Positions 49,217 through 58,309 of a stretch of DNA of 64,000 bases are shown here, piece by piece (positions within the stretch are counted from its first letter, which is position 1; every line of letters starts with the position of its first letter). The notes below the pieces were generated by a model. The model was given only the letters and a program-made list of their open reading frames with translations. It did no database searches and was not told where the DNA came from. The stretch lies in the NCBI RefSeq assembly GCF_029894425.1, contig NZ_JARXYJ010000001.1:5084001-5148000 (forward strand). The letters are read 5' to 3'. The position numbers were made by a program, and so were the translations under genes. Source of the stretch: Streptomyces sp. SAI-127 (GTDB taxonomy: Bacteria; Actinomycetota; Actinomycetes; Streptomycetales; Streptomycetaceae).

Positions 49217-52200
49217 GTGACCCAGCAGCCGCTCGCCAGTCCAGACCCCGAGCCGGATCGCACCATCGGCGGAACGGTGCTGTCCGCACCCACTCCGCAG
49301 GAGCTGCGCGACAAACTCGCCGAGCTGGTCGTACGCGATCTCCTGGGGCCCACGGGGGATGAGCCGGAGGAACTGGCCGGCAATCCCCTGGATCACTACA
49401 TCATCGGGCGGCTCGCCCCCGGCGGGGTACGAGACGAGGACGGCGCACCCCTGCGGACCGTCGGCAAGGTGGTCGCGCCCGAGACCCTGGAGGAGCCGGG
49501 CATGACGCCCGAGCAGGAGCCGGAGGCCGGGGACCCAGAGCCCTCCGCGCCCGCCATGCCGAGTCTCCATCCGTCGACGCTGGGTCTGACGTTCAGGGTG
49601 GAGCGGGAGGTCCAGGAGCTGACAGTCGACTGTGCCTGGGCTCGCTACGAACGCGGTGAGTCGGATATCGAGGGGAACCCGAAGCGGGTCTGGCACCGGG
49701 TGCCCTGCTCGGGCACGGTCACCGTGAAGCTGGTGGAGGGAAAACTGGCCGCCCAGGCGGTCCACGTCCGCGACTTCCCGAATGTCGTGGTACGGGGCAG
49801 GGCCCGACTGCACGAGGGCTCCTGGCTCATCTCCCTGTTCCTGGTCAACGGGCAGGAGAACAAGCCGGGTTCCACCCACTGGATGTTCCAGGCCACGATG
49901 AGCGTGGCGGGTGCCCCCGACACCGCCCCCTTCCTGCCTCGCCGTTCCGCCGAGCAGCCTGGGAGCAACCAGGACGAGCGACGCTCGCTCGCGATGACGT
50001 ACCGATTCCACCCCGAGTTCGCCGTGGGCCATGGCACCGGCGTCCACGCCAGAACCGATCCCGCGAATCCCAGGCGCGCCGTGCGCATCTCCACCACGGC
50101 CACGCCCACGTACGAGATCCCGCACACAGACGTGCCCGACCCGCGCCGCGATCGAAGGGACTCGGACCTGCCGGAGCTCACCAAACTCGTTCTGGACATG
50201 AACGAGTTGAGCAGGCTGGAGGCCGCTCCCCTGCGGGCCGCGCTGCTTCCGCTCGTGGACGGCTACCGCTCCTGGATCGAGCGGCAGAGGCAATCGGTCG
50301 ATGATCCGGCCGCCGGGCTCGACTCCTACCGCACAGAGGCCCAGGAGAACATGCGTCTCGCCGGCGAGGCCGCCCAGCGGATCCAGGCGGGCATCGATCT
50401 GCTGCGGGACGACGCCGAAGCCCTCGACGCCTTCCGGTTCGCCAACCGCGCCATGTGGCACCAGCGCGTCCACACCATCGCTGCGGGCAATCGGCGCCGC
50501 TCTCCCAACATGCCGCTGGAGGAAGCCGTCCAGGCGGTCGACCTGCCTGAGAACCGCAGCTGGCGGCCCTTCCAGCTGGCCTTCCTGCTGCTCAATCTGC
50601 CTTCGCTCGCCGATCCCGCGCATCACGAGCGCGCCGACGACGGAAGCGCCCTGGCCGATCTTCTCTGGTTCCCCACCGGTGGTGGCAAGACCGAGGCATA
50701 CCTCGGCCTGACCGCGTTCACCCTCGCCATCCGGCGGCGCAAGCCCCACCTGGGCGGACTCGACGCCGAGCACGGTGTCGCCGTGATCATGCGGTACACC
50801 CTGCGTCTACTCACCATCCAGCAGTTCCAGCGTGCCGCCGCACTGATCTGCGCCTGCGAAGTGATCCGCCGCGAGGAACCCAGCCGCTGGGGCCAAAACC
50901 CGTTCCGTATCGGTCTCTGGGTGGGTGGCAGGGTCACTCCCAATACCAACGAGCAGGCCTACGACTGGGTCAAGGAGCGAAAGAAGGACAAGGGGTTCAG
51001 CGGCTTCGGCCGTGCGGGCTCGCCGCACCAGCTCACGAGCTGCCCCTGGTGTGGCACGAAGATGGAGGCGGGTCGCGACATCACCGTCGAGACCACTCTG
51101 CGCCGGACGCTGATCACCTGCCCCGACGCCTACGAATGCCCCTTCGGTGCCGCCGCCTTCGGTGTGCCCGCCGACGAGCAGGGGCTGCCGATCCTCGTCG
51201 TGGACGAGGAGATCTACCGCCACCCGCCCAGCCTCGTCATCGCCACCGTCGACAAGTTCGCCCAGCTGCCCTGGAAGGGCGAGACCCAGGCTCTGTTCGG
51301 CCATGTCTCCCGCCTGTGCACGCGGCACGGATACGTCACGCCGTCCGCCGTCGACTCGGACTGGGAGTCCTCAAGCCACCCGGCGAGCAACGGCCATGAG
51401 GCCGCCTCCACCGTTGACGCGGTACGGGTGCGCCCGCCGGACCTGATCGTCCAGGACGAGCTGCACCTCATCTCCGGCCCGCTCGGCTCCCTGACCGGGC
51501 TGTACGAGACCGCCGTGGACCGGCTTTCCACCTGGAATCCCGAGCCCGACCGGACCGTACGGCCGAAGGTCATCGCCTCCACGGCCACCGTCCGGCGTGC
51601 CAACCGGCAGATCCACGACCTCTTCGCCCGCAAGACAGCGGTCTTCCCGCCGCCGGGGCTCAGCGCGGACGACACGTTCTTCGCACGACGCCGGGATCCG
51701 GAAGAGACTCCCGGCCGCCGCTACGTGGGCATCTGCGCGCAGGGCGTGCGCACCAAGTCCGTGGCGATCAGGGTGTTCGTCGCCCAGCTCGCCGCCGCCC
51801 AGTACCTGTACGAGACCTACGGTGCGAGCGAGCTGACCGACCCGTACATGACCCTCGTCGGTTACTTCAACAGCCTGCGCGACCTCGGGGGTATGCGCCG
51901 GCTCGTGGAGGACGACGTGTCGGCGAGGCTGATCAGGGCAGACCGCCGAGGGCTCGCCGCACGGCGGATCGGTGAACCCGCCGAGCTGACCAGCCGGATG
52001 GCCTCCGACGCCATTCCCGACATCCTGGAGAAGCTCGACATCACCTTTGGCCGCCGGCCTAAGGGATCGCCCCGGCCCATCGACGTCCTGCTCGCCACAA
52101 ACATGATCGCCGTCGGCGTGGACGTATCCCGGCTCGGCGTCATGGTCGTGAACAACCAGCCCAAGTCGACCGCCGAGTACATCCAGGCCACCAGCCGCGT

Positions 52201-52831
52201 CGGCCGCCGGGCACCGGGCTTGGTCTTCACTGTTCTCAACTGGGCCCGGCCACGCGACCTTTCGCACTACGAGACCTTCGAGTCCTTCCACGCAACCATC
52301 TACCAGCACGTCGAAGCCCTGTCCGTCACACCGTTCGCGGACCGTGCTGTGGACCGGGGCCTGACCGGCGTCCTGGCGGCCCTGGTGCGCAACCTCAAGC
52401 CGGACTACAACCCCAACCGCGGTGCTCAGTGGGTGGACCGCCGCGGTGAGGTCGTCAGTCACGCCGTACGGTCACTTGAGCTGCGCGCCCGTGACGTCCT
52501 GGCCGATCGCCACGTGGCCGAGGAGGTACGGACGCGGCTCGACGCCCGCCTCGACTACTGGGAACAGAAGCGCAGGGCACCCGGAGCAGTCCTCGGCTAC
52601 CGCGCCGCCCGGCGCCAGGGTGATGTCGCACCCCTGCTGCTGGAGCCGGACAGCGGACCCTGGCGGCTGATGACCTGCCCCACGTCACTGCGCGAGGTCG
52701 AGCCGCCGATCAGGCTGATCTTCTCCGGGGCGACAGGACCGGAACCCCATGAGGAACCGCCCTACGTACCGCGCCAGCAGGATGACGACAGCGCCCCGGA
52801 CACGGACGAAGATCCCTGGGAGAGGACATGA
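49217..52831 (+). CDS. drmA: DISARM helicase DrmA
   Basis: A 1204-residue SF2 helicase, core subunit of DISARM. Walker A FPTGGGKTEAYLGL is near residue 485, motif II VQDELHLI near 746, motif III IASTATVRRA near 782, and the second RecA lobe carries ATNMIAVGVDVSRLG and YIQATSRVGRRAPG near 990. A zinc-ribbon-like segment CPWCGTKMEAGRD with later TCPDAYECPF lies near 615-650. In the DISARM complex DrmA works with DrmB on incoming DNA. GTG start. The drmB start overlaps its stop by 4 bases. The promoter region is shared with the divergent DUF4365 operon. Confidence 0.93.
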   Translation: MTQQPLASPDPEPDRTIGGTVLSAPTPQELRDKLAELVVRDLLGPTGDEPEELAGNPLDHYIIGRLAPGGVRDEDGAPLRTVGKVVAPETLEEPGMTPEQEPEAGDPEPSAPAMPSLHPSTLGLTFRVEREVQELTVDCAWARYERGESDIEGNPKRVWHRVPCSGTVTVKLVEGKLAAQAVHVRDFPNVVVRGRARLHEGSWLISLFLVNGQENKPGSTHWMFQATMSVAGAPDTAPFLPRRSAEQPGSNQDERRSLAMTYRFHPEFAVGHGTGVHARTDPANPRRAVRISTTATPTYEIPHTDVPDPRRDRRDSDLPELTKLVLDMNELSRLEAAPLRAALLPLVDGYRSWIERQRQSVDDPAAGLDSYRTEAQENMRLAGEAAQRIQAGIDLLRDDAEALDAFRFANRAMWHQRVHTIAAGNRRRSPNMPLEEAVQAVDLPENRSWRPFQLAFLLLNLPSLADPAHHERADDGSALADLLWFPTGGGKTEAYLGLTAFTLAIRRRKPHLGGLDAEHGVAVIMRYTLRLLTIQQFQRAAALICACEVIRREEPSRWGQNPFRIGLWVGGRVTPNTNEQAYDWVKERKKDKGFSGFGRAGSPHQLTSCPWCGTKMEAGRDITVETTLRRTLITCPDAYECPFGAAAFGVPADEQGLPILVVDEEIYRHPPSLVIATVDKFAQLPWKGETQALFGHVSRLCTRHGYVTPSAVDSDWESSSHPASNGHEAASTVDAVRVRPPDLIVQDELHLISGPLGSLTGLYETAVDRLSTWNPEPDRTVRPKVIASTATVRRANRQIHDLFARKTAVFPPPGLSADDTFFARRRDPEETPGRRYVGICAQGVRTKSVAIRVFVAQLAAAQYLYETYGASELTDPYMTLVGYFNSLRDLGGMRRLVEDDVSARLIRADRRGLAARRIGEPAELTSRMASDAIPDILEKLDITFGRRPKGSPRPIDVLLATNMIAVGVDVSRLGVMVVNNQPKSTAEYIQATSRVGRRAPGLVFTVLNWARPRDLSHYETFESFHATIYQHVEALSVTPFADRAVDRGLTGVLAALVRNLKPDYNPNRGAQWVDRRGEVVSHAVRSLELRARDVLADRHVAEEVRTRLDARLDYWEQKRRAPGAVLGYRAARRQGDVAPLLLEPDSGPWRLMTCPTSLREVEPPIRLIFSGATGPEPHEEPPYVPRQQDDDSAPDTDEDPWERT

Positions 52832-54684
52832 GCAGCCCCACTACCGACGCGCTCCGCGTGGGCGAGTTGCGGCCCAGTCAGCTCTTGCACACCTACGGCA
52901 TCGGCGCTGTCACCGACCTGCCGAACCTGTCCACCATGGTGATGGGCCTGGACGAGTGGGACCAGGTCCGTGCCCGCCCTCTGATCGAGGACCGACTCCT
53001 GGCAGCCGTGCGCCGCCGACTCGGTGGCCAGGTCACTGCGCTGCGGACCCCGCCTCACTTGCCGGAAAACCCCGCGGACCCGTACGGCGACTGGACCAGG
53101 ACCGGCGTACCGGTCGGCCTGTTCCCGCGCTGGTTGCGCTGTTCACGCGAGCGATGCAATCAGCTCGCGCCCGCATCGAGTGGCCTGTTCCAGTTGCGAC
53201 CGAACCTGTACCGGCCGGAGAAGACCAAGTACATCCACACCAACTGCGGTGGCCCCGGCAAGGGCCAACCGACCGCGCTGCCCGCTCGCTTCCTCGTCGC
53301 CTGCAAAAACGGACACATGGACGACTTCCCCTGGGTCTACTTCGTCCACAGCGGTGGCGCGCCGTGCGACAGCCCGACCCTGAGCCTGACCGAGTCCGGC
53401 ACCACAGGCGAGGCGGCCAATGTCTATGTGCGCTGCACATGCGGGGTGGTCCGCTCAATGGCGGATGCCATCGGCCAGGCCGGAGAGCGGAATCTGCCTG
53501 CCTGCCGCGGCCATCACCCGCACCTCGGTACGTTCGTCACGGGCGGGTGCCCGGAACACGCGCGCACCATGGTGCTGGGCGCCACCAACAGCTGGTTCGC
53601 CTCCCAGCTGAAGGTGTTCAGCATCCCGCGCGCAGAAGAGCCGCTCGCCCAGGCAGTCAAGGAGCACTGGAGCCTGCTGTCCCCCTTGGCCGCCGTCCCC
53701 GCCGACGCGGCGAAGATGCTGCTTCCCACACAGGCGTGCTGGCCCGAGCTGGAACAGTACGGGACGGATGCGGTCTGGGCAGCAGTCGTCAGTGAGGCCA
53801 AGACGGCAGCGGGCGAACAGAACGACGAGGACGAGGAGTTCGACCTCATCACCCCGGAGTGGCGGGCCTTCACCCACCCTCGCGACCACACGCTTCCGGA
53901 CTTCACCACCGTACGTGAGCGGCGTGTACCCGACGGCACGGCCGACTGGCTCGACAGCGTCGTCCTGGTCCACCGACTGCGCGAGGTCTCGGCACTCACC
54001 GGCTTCACACGGATCGAGGCACCCGAATGGCTGCCGGACGAGGAGGTACGAACCCTCTCCGGAGCGCCCCTCAGCCGCAACGACCCCACGTGGGTGCCGT
54101 GTGCCGAACTACGCGGCGAAGGCGTGTTCCTGGCGCTCAAGGAGCAGCAACTCGCTGAGTGGGAAGGCCGGGAAACGGTCCTTGGCCGCGAGCAGATCCT
54201 GAAGTCCGCGCACCGGGACTGGTGTATTGCTCGTGGCGTGGAGCCCCGCTGGCCCGGGATCCGGTACGTGCTGCTGCACACTCTGGCCCACGTACTGATC
54301 CGCCAGTTCGCCCTGGAGTGCGGTTACGGCGCCTCCGGCATAGCGGAGCGGATCTACGCCCGATCCGGGTCCGACCCCATGTCCGGGATCCTGCTCTACA
54401 CCGCCGCCCCCGACAGCGAGGGAACCCTGGGCGGGCTGGTCTCGCTCGGCCGCGGCGACCGACTCGGACCCGCCATCGCGCAGGCCCTTGAGGAAGCCCG
54501 GCTGTGCAGCTCCGACCCGATGTGTGCCGAGCACGATCCACGCGTCCACGCCCGGCTGCACGGGGCGGCCTGCCACGCCTGCCTGTTCGCGGCAGAGACC
54601 TCCTGCGAGCGGGGCAACCATTACCTTGACAGGGCCCTGCTGGTGGAAACCCTGTCGGACGACAAGTGTTCGTTCCGGCCATGA
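52828..54684 (+). CDS. drmB: DISARM protein DrmB (DUF1998)
   Basis: A 618-residue protein that partners DrmA. The N-terminus GELRPSQLLHTYGIGAVTDL is characteristic. Cysteine groups (RCSRERCNQL, CGGPGKGQ, ARFLVACKNGHMDDFPW, VRCTCG) suggest zinc binding. The DUF1998 domain near residue 480 reads RYVLLHTLAHVLIRQFALEC. The last part contains CHACLFAAETSCERGN. ATG start within the drmA stop (ATGA), and the drmC start overlaps its own stop in the same way. Confidence 0.93.
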   Translation: MSSPTTDALRVGELRPSQLLHTYGIGAVTDLPNLSTMVMGLDEWDQVRARPLIEDRLLAAVRRRLGGQVTALRTPPHLPENPADPYGDWTRTGVPVGLFPRWLRCSRERCNQLAPASSGLFQLRPNLYRPEKTKYIHTNCGGPGKGQPTALPARFLVACKNGHMDDFPWVYFVHSGGAPCDSPTLSLTESGTTGEAANVYVRCTCGVVRSMADAIGQAGERNLPACRGHHPHLGTFVTGGCPEHARTMVLGATNSWFASQLKVFSIPRAEEPLAQAVKEHWSLLSPLAAVPADAAKMLLPTQACWPELEQYGTDAVWAAVVSEAKTAAGEQNDEDEEFDLITPEWRAFTHPRDHTLPDFTTVRERRVPDGTADWLDSVVLVHRLREVSALTGFTRIEAPEWLPDEEVRTLSGAPLSRNDPTWVPCAELRGEGVFLALKEQQLAEWEGRETVLGREQILKSAHRDWCIARGVEPRWPGIRYVLLHTLAHVLIRQFALECGYGASGIAERIYARSGSDPMSGILLYTAAPDSEGTLGGLVSLGRGDRLGPAIAQALEEARLCSSDPMCAEHDPRVHARLHGAACHACLFAAETSCERGNHYLDRALLVETLSDDKCSFRP

Positions 54685-55499
54685 GCGGGCCGGCCGGACA
54701 GGGGTCGAGCGGACCGGACTTGCCCCGTGACCAGCCAGCAGGGGTACCCGCAGCGCGCAACGCTGTTCCGTCACCCCGTCTTCCACGGCTTCTGGCCGCA
54801 CTCTGCGACCGTCTTCCAGAGGACCGGATCATGGTTGTGGAACAGGTCCTCGCATCAGTGACCGCTCCTGACGACCTCTTGCTGAGTCGATTCATCGCAG
54901 CTCAGTCCGCTGCTGGCTTGGCTCGCCAGCTCACGGAGATCGTCCGCGTCTGGAGTGCCGAGGCACCAGGTATGACCGGGGCGAGTCTCGGCCTCGCCCT
55001 TGCCACCGTCCGGGCATTCCCCCGGCCCAGGCCGGCGCAGGTCGCGGTGAGCGGTCCGATGAGCGCATCCCTACCGGCACGGCTGACGAGTGGGGTGGCC
55101 GTGGAGGTGATCCGTTCGGCACGCACCTCACTGCTGGTCGTCAGCTTCGCCGCGCATGGTGCTCGGAACGTCGTTGCCGAGATAGGGCAAGCGGTCGAAC
55201 GGGGCGTACGAGTGGATCTCCTGCTCGAAGAGTCGACTCAGGCAGCGACGGCGTTCGTCGCGCTCCCCAGTGAGGTGAATGTCTGGCACCGGGTCGGGCC
55301 ATCGGGCGTCCTGCACGCCAAATTGATAGTCGCCGACCGGCATACAGCACTACTGGGCAGCGCCAATCTCACCGACCGCGCCTTGTCCGACAACATAGAA
55401 CTTGGCGTCGTACTGCGAGACCCGAGCTTGGTGGAACCACTCGTGGAACATTTCCGCTGGCTCCTGTCACCCGAAAACGACATCATGCGTCCGGCGTGA
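54681..55499 (+). CDS. drmC: DISARM phospholipase D-like protein DrmC
   Basis: A 272-residue PLD-superfamily protein, the predicted nuclease of DISARM. The single HKD motif is LHAKLIVADRHTALLGSANLTD near residues 209-230. Members with one motif act as dimers. The N-terminal part is helical (DLLLSRFIAAQSAAGLARQL). In published DISARM systems DrmC is dispensable for protection against some phages. The ATG at 54681 overlaps the drmB stop (ATGA). A GTG at 54666 would add five residues. This is the last gene of the right DISARM half. Confidence 0.92.
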   Translation: MSGPAGQGSSGPDLPRDQPAGVPAARNAVPSPRLPRLLAALCDRLPEDRIMVVEQVLASVTAPDDLLLSRFIAAQSAAGLARQLTEIVRVWSAEAPGMTGASLGLALATVRAFPRPRPAQVAVSGPMSASLPARLTSGVAVEVIRSARTSLLVVSFAAHGARNVVAEIGQAVERGVRVDLLLEESTQAATAFVALPSEVNVWHRVGPSGVLHAKLIVADRHTALLGSANLTDRALSDNIELGVVLRDPSLVEPLVEHFRWLLSPENDIMRPA

Positions 55500-55646
55500 A
55501 CCAGCAGCAGAGAGTCTGTGCTGTCAGGCCGAAAAGAAGCGGCACCTTCTGTCTGGGGAAGCGGCGGCTCCCCGGAGCAGTCCGAGAGCAGTCCGGATAC
55601 CGACCCGGGCATCGCCGTGTCCGCGCCAAGCCGTATGGTTTGCGCC

Positions 55647-56123
55647 ATGGCAGTGCCCGGGGTCATTCCTGTCGCGTACGAGCCGAAGCACCGCACCGAG
55701 ACGATCGGGCGGTATGCGGAGGGTCAGTTCCTGGCGTCGATCACATATGCCTTCCCCGAGGGGTTCCACCTCGAGGAGGGCTGGGAAGAGCAGAAGCGCC
55801 TCTACGCGGTCCTGCACACCTTCGACACCGAGGGCAATTACCGCGACTCGGACATCTGGTGCGCCGGCACCTGGGCGGAACAACAACGCGACCCGAGCGG
55901 TGACGCCTCCCCGCTGACCCGCGCCCAGGTCCACCGCGGGTCTCTGCTGCGCAGCCTTCCCCGCCGCTCCTACACGGACATCGCGATCCGTCCCTTCAGC
56001 ATCACCCATGAGGGCGTCCGCTTCGGCCTGGTGATCCGCGAGGACGAGGGCGAGCAATGGGCAGAGCTCTACCCGGATCGCCTCGCCTTCGCGGAACCGT
56101 GGGACGGGACCTACGACACCTGA
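55647..56123 (+). CDS. Conserved hypothetical protein
   Basis: A 158-residue protein, unassigned. It contains VIPVAYEPKHRTETIGRYA, QFLASITYAFPEG, LYAVLHTFDTEGNYRDSDIW and the terminal WAELYPDRLAFAEPWDG. It looks like a compact beta-rich cytoplasmic protein of a kind widely seen in Streptomyces. No ribosome-binding site precedes the ATG. TATGGT lies 13 bases upstream, so a leaderless transcript is possible. The stop is two bases from the convergent pectate lyase stop. It probably belongs to the core chromosome to the right of the island. Confidence 0.7.
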   Translation: MAVPGVIPVAYEPKHRTETIGRYAEGQFLASITYAFPEGFHLEEGWEEQKRLYAVLHTFDTEGNYRDSDIWCAGTWAEQQRDPSGDASPLTRAQVHRGSLLRSLPRRSYTDIAIRPFSITHEGVRFGLVIREDEGEQWAELYPDRLAFAEPWDGTYDT

Positions 56124-56124
56124 G

Positions 56125-57477
56125 CTAGGAGAGGACCCCGGCCCCCGTCGTGGTGGCCAGCGACATCGGCAGGTTCTTCACCGCGGAGGCCGACGACTCC
56201 AGGCCCGAGGTCAGGGTCGGGGTCCAGTTCACGGTCGTCTTCAGGTCCTTCGAGGACGCGGCGTTGTAGGCGGCGACCAGGTCCGTCGTCGTGCCGTTGA
56301 CGAGGTTGCCGGAGCCCGCGATCGCGCCCGTGCCGTCGCCGCTCAGGAGCTTCGACACCTTCACCGTGGACGGGACCTTCCAGTAGTTGTCCTTGGCGAC
56401 GACCTGGGCCTTGGCGCGGGAGTTGACGCTGTACTGCAGCGCGTAGCCGTTCAGGGTCGTGACGTCGTAGTAGTTGTTGTAGATGTGGATCTGGCCGACG
56501 CGGGCCAGCGGGGCGCGCTGGACGATGCCCTTCCAGACGTTGTGGTGGATGGAGACGCGCAGCTTGCCCGCGGGCTCGCTGTCGCTGCCGCCGATCAGCA
56601 TCGTCTTGTCGTGGTTGGTGAACTGGTTGCGGGAGACGGTCACCAGGTCCGAGCTCTTGGTGATGTCCAGCGCCCCGTCGTGGATCTGGTACTCGCGGCC
56701 GTAGTACTTCGGGTTCGCGGAGTCCAGGTGCGGTGCGTCCGTGAACGTGTTGTGGTCCGCCCACACATGGGTCGCGCCCCGCAGCGTCACGGAGTCGTAG
56801 TTCGAGTTCCAGTTGCCGTTGTCGCCGTCCGTCGGGTCCCACTGCGGGAAGCAGTCCTCGGTGGCGGCGAAGGTGAGGTTGCGGACGACGACGTTGTCCA
56901 CGTTCTGGATCTGGAGCATGCCGCCGGAGATACCGGCCTTGGTGCCCGGCATCCCCACGATCGTGGTGTTCGCGGGCACCTTGAAGACGATGTTCGCGGC
57001 CTGCTTCTTCTGCGCGGCGGCGCGCGCGGTCTCCTGCGTGCCCGACGGCAGCTTCGAGCGGCCGTAGGTGGCGGGGTCGAACGCCTTCAGGTACGACGTC
57101 AGCGAATAGCCCGTGCCCGACGCGTAGTCGGCGCACGTCAGCTTCTTGCCGGCGCCGTCCGTGTTGGCGTCGATCGTGCCCTTGACCTTGATGATCCGCG
57201 GGGCGGTGTCGGACGCCGAGCCCAGCGCCTTCACCAGCTGGGCCCGGGTGGAGACGGTGAAGGTGTGCGCGGAGTCGGCCTTCGTGCCGCCGGTCGTGCC
57301 CGTGCCGGAGGACGCCCAGCCGTCCTTGGCGGCGAGCGTCTGGTGGTACAGGTCCACGGCCTGGGCGTTCGCGTTCATCACGACGGCACCGGCACCGACG
57401 CCCGCGGCCACCACGGCGGCGCAGACGACCAGGGTGCGGCGGGTACGGAGAGAGCGGCGGTGGGAGGCAGAGGCCAC
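56125..57477 (-). CDS. Secreted pectate lyase (polysaccharide lyase family 1)
   Basis: A 450-residue extracellular enzyme cleaving polygalacturonate by beta-elimination. The signal peptide is RRTLVVCAAVVAAGVGAGAV, ending near NANA. The parallel beta-helix carries ANTTIVGMPGTKAGISGGML, VVVRNLTFAATEDC, the calcium-binding region DSVTLRGATHVWADHNTFTD, and NHDKTMLIGG. The catalytic Arg region is VSIHHNVWKGIVQRAPLARV. GTG start with AAGGAA. It suggests growth on plant material. Transcribed alone. Confidence 0.93.
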   Translation of the reverse strand: MASASHRRSLRTRRTLVVCAAVVAAGVGAGAVVMNANAQAVDLYHQTLAAKDGWASSGTGTTGGTKADSAHTFTVSTRAQLVKALGSASDTAPRIIKVKGTIDANTDGAGKKLTCADYASGTGYSLTSYLKAFDPATYGRSKLPSGTQETARAAAQKKQAANIVFKVPANTTIVGMPGTKAGISGGMLQIQNVDNVVVRNLTFAATEDCFPQWDPTDGDNGNWNSNYDSVTLRGATHVWADHNTFTDAPHLDSANPKYYGREYQIHDGALDITKSSDLVTVSRNQFTNHDKTMLIGGSDSEPAGKLRVSIHHNVWKGIVQRAPLARVGQIHIYNNYYDVTTLNGYALQYSVNSRAKAQVVAKDNYWKVPSTVKVSKLLSGDGTGAIAGSGNLVNGTTTDLVAAYNAASSKDLKTTVNWTPTLTSGLESSASAVKNLPMSLATTTGAGVLS

Positions 57478-57612
57478 GGGGATTCCTTACGTGCGGGGGT
57501 GGGACATGTGCGTTTCGTGGAGCACCCGTGAAGGGCGCTTCCGTCCTCAAGTAGCCGCCGGAATCAGGGAGGTTGCCGCCACGGAAAGTTTTTCCCGTGC
57601 AGGGGGGACGGT

Positions 57613-58122
57613 TCAGAAAATTCCGTCGCCGCCCGGGACGCGTCGGCCGCCGACGACACCGCCGGGGTAGTAGTAGGGGGTCGCCCCGCCGGGGCGGTCG
57701 GAGACGGCGTACGTCCGGTCGTCGACCGTGACCCGGCCGTCCCGGGCCGTGACGGTGGCCGCGCCGAGGTCCGGCAGGGCGGGATCGGGTTGGAGGCCGA
57801 GGGCGGTGCGGGCGCCGCGGACGTAGTGGAGACCCTCGACGGCGGTCTGCGTCACCATCACGTACTGCGCGGGCGAGCCGGCGGCTGCGAGCTGCCCCCG
57901 CGCGGCCCGGTACCGCTCGTTCGCGTCGGCCGGCGCCTGCCCCGCGGCCCTGTCGCCGCCCGCGTCCAGCGTGGACAGACTCCCGCCGAGCCGCTCGACC
58001 CACCGCTCGGCCTCGGCCCGCGCGTCGAAGTCCGCCGTCGGCTCCAGAGGCACCACCCCGGCCCCGCCGGCCGCACGCCGCTGCACGGCCACCGCCCCGG
58101 CGATCAGCACCAGTGCGAGCAC
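57613..58122 (-). pseudogene. Truncated membrane-anchored protein
   Basis: A 169-codon frame. It starts with a hydrophobic segment MLALVLIAGAVAVQRRAAGG, then a helical region (DARAEAERWVERLGGSLSTL, YVMVTQTAVEGLHYVRGART) and ends abruptly after YYYPGGVVGGRRVPGGDGIF. I recall related Streptomyces proteins continuing after the GGRRVP block with a further membrane segment. If so, this copy has lost its C-terminus at the pectate lyase side. GGAGG is too far from the GTG, so the N-terminus may be damaged too. A genuine short protein cannot be excluded. Confidence 0.45.
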
Positions 58123-58309
58123 ACCATGAAAACCATCGCTTCCTCCAGTGTGTCAGCGGGTCGACGCGACCTCACGCCCCCTATGACACGCCTCCGCGCT
58201 ATGCGCGGACACCGAGGGACCAGTGCGCCCCCATGGGATGTCCATGGCGGTGACAGGGCGCTTTTTACCTTCCTATAAGGTTTGCCGACTTCCTAGGAAA
58301 GGACCTGCG

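Noticed and set aside
49073..50773. 566-codon minus-strand frame opposite drmA
   Set aside because: Antisense shadow of a clear helicase gene.
34178..55650. tRNA-borne integrative element with integrase and att sites
   Set aside because: No tRNA, integrase, transposase or matching direct repeats were seen at the island edges by eye.
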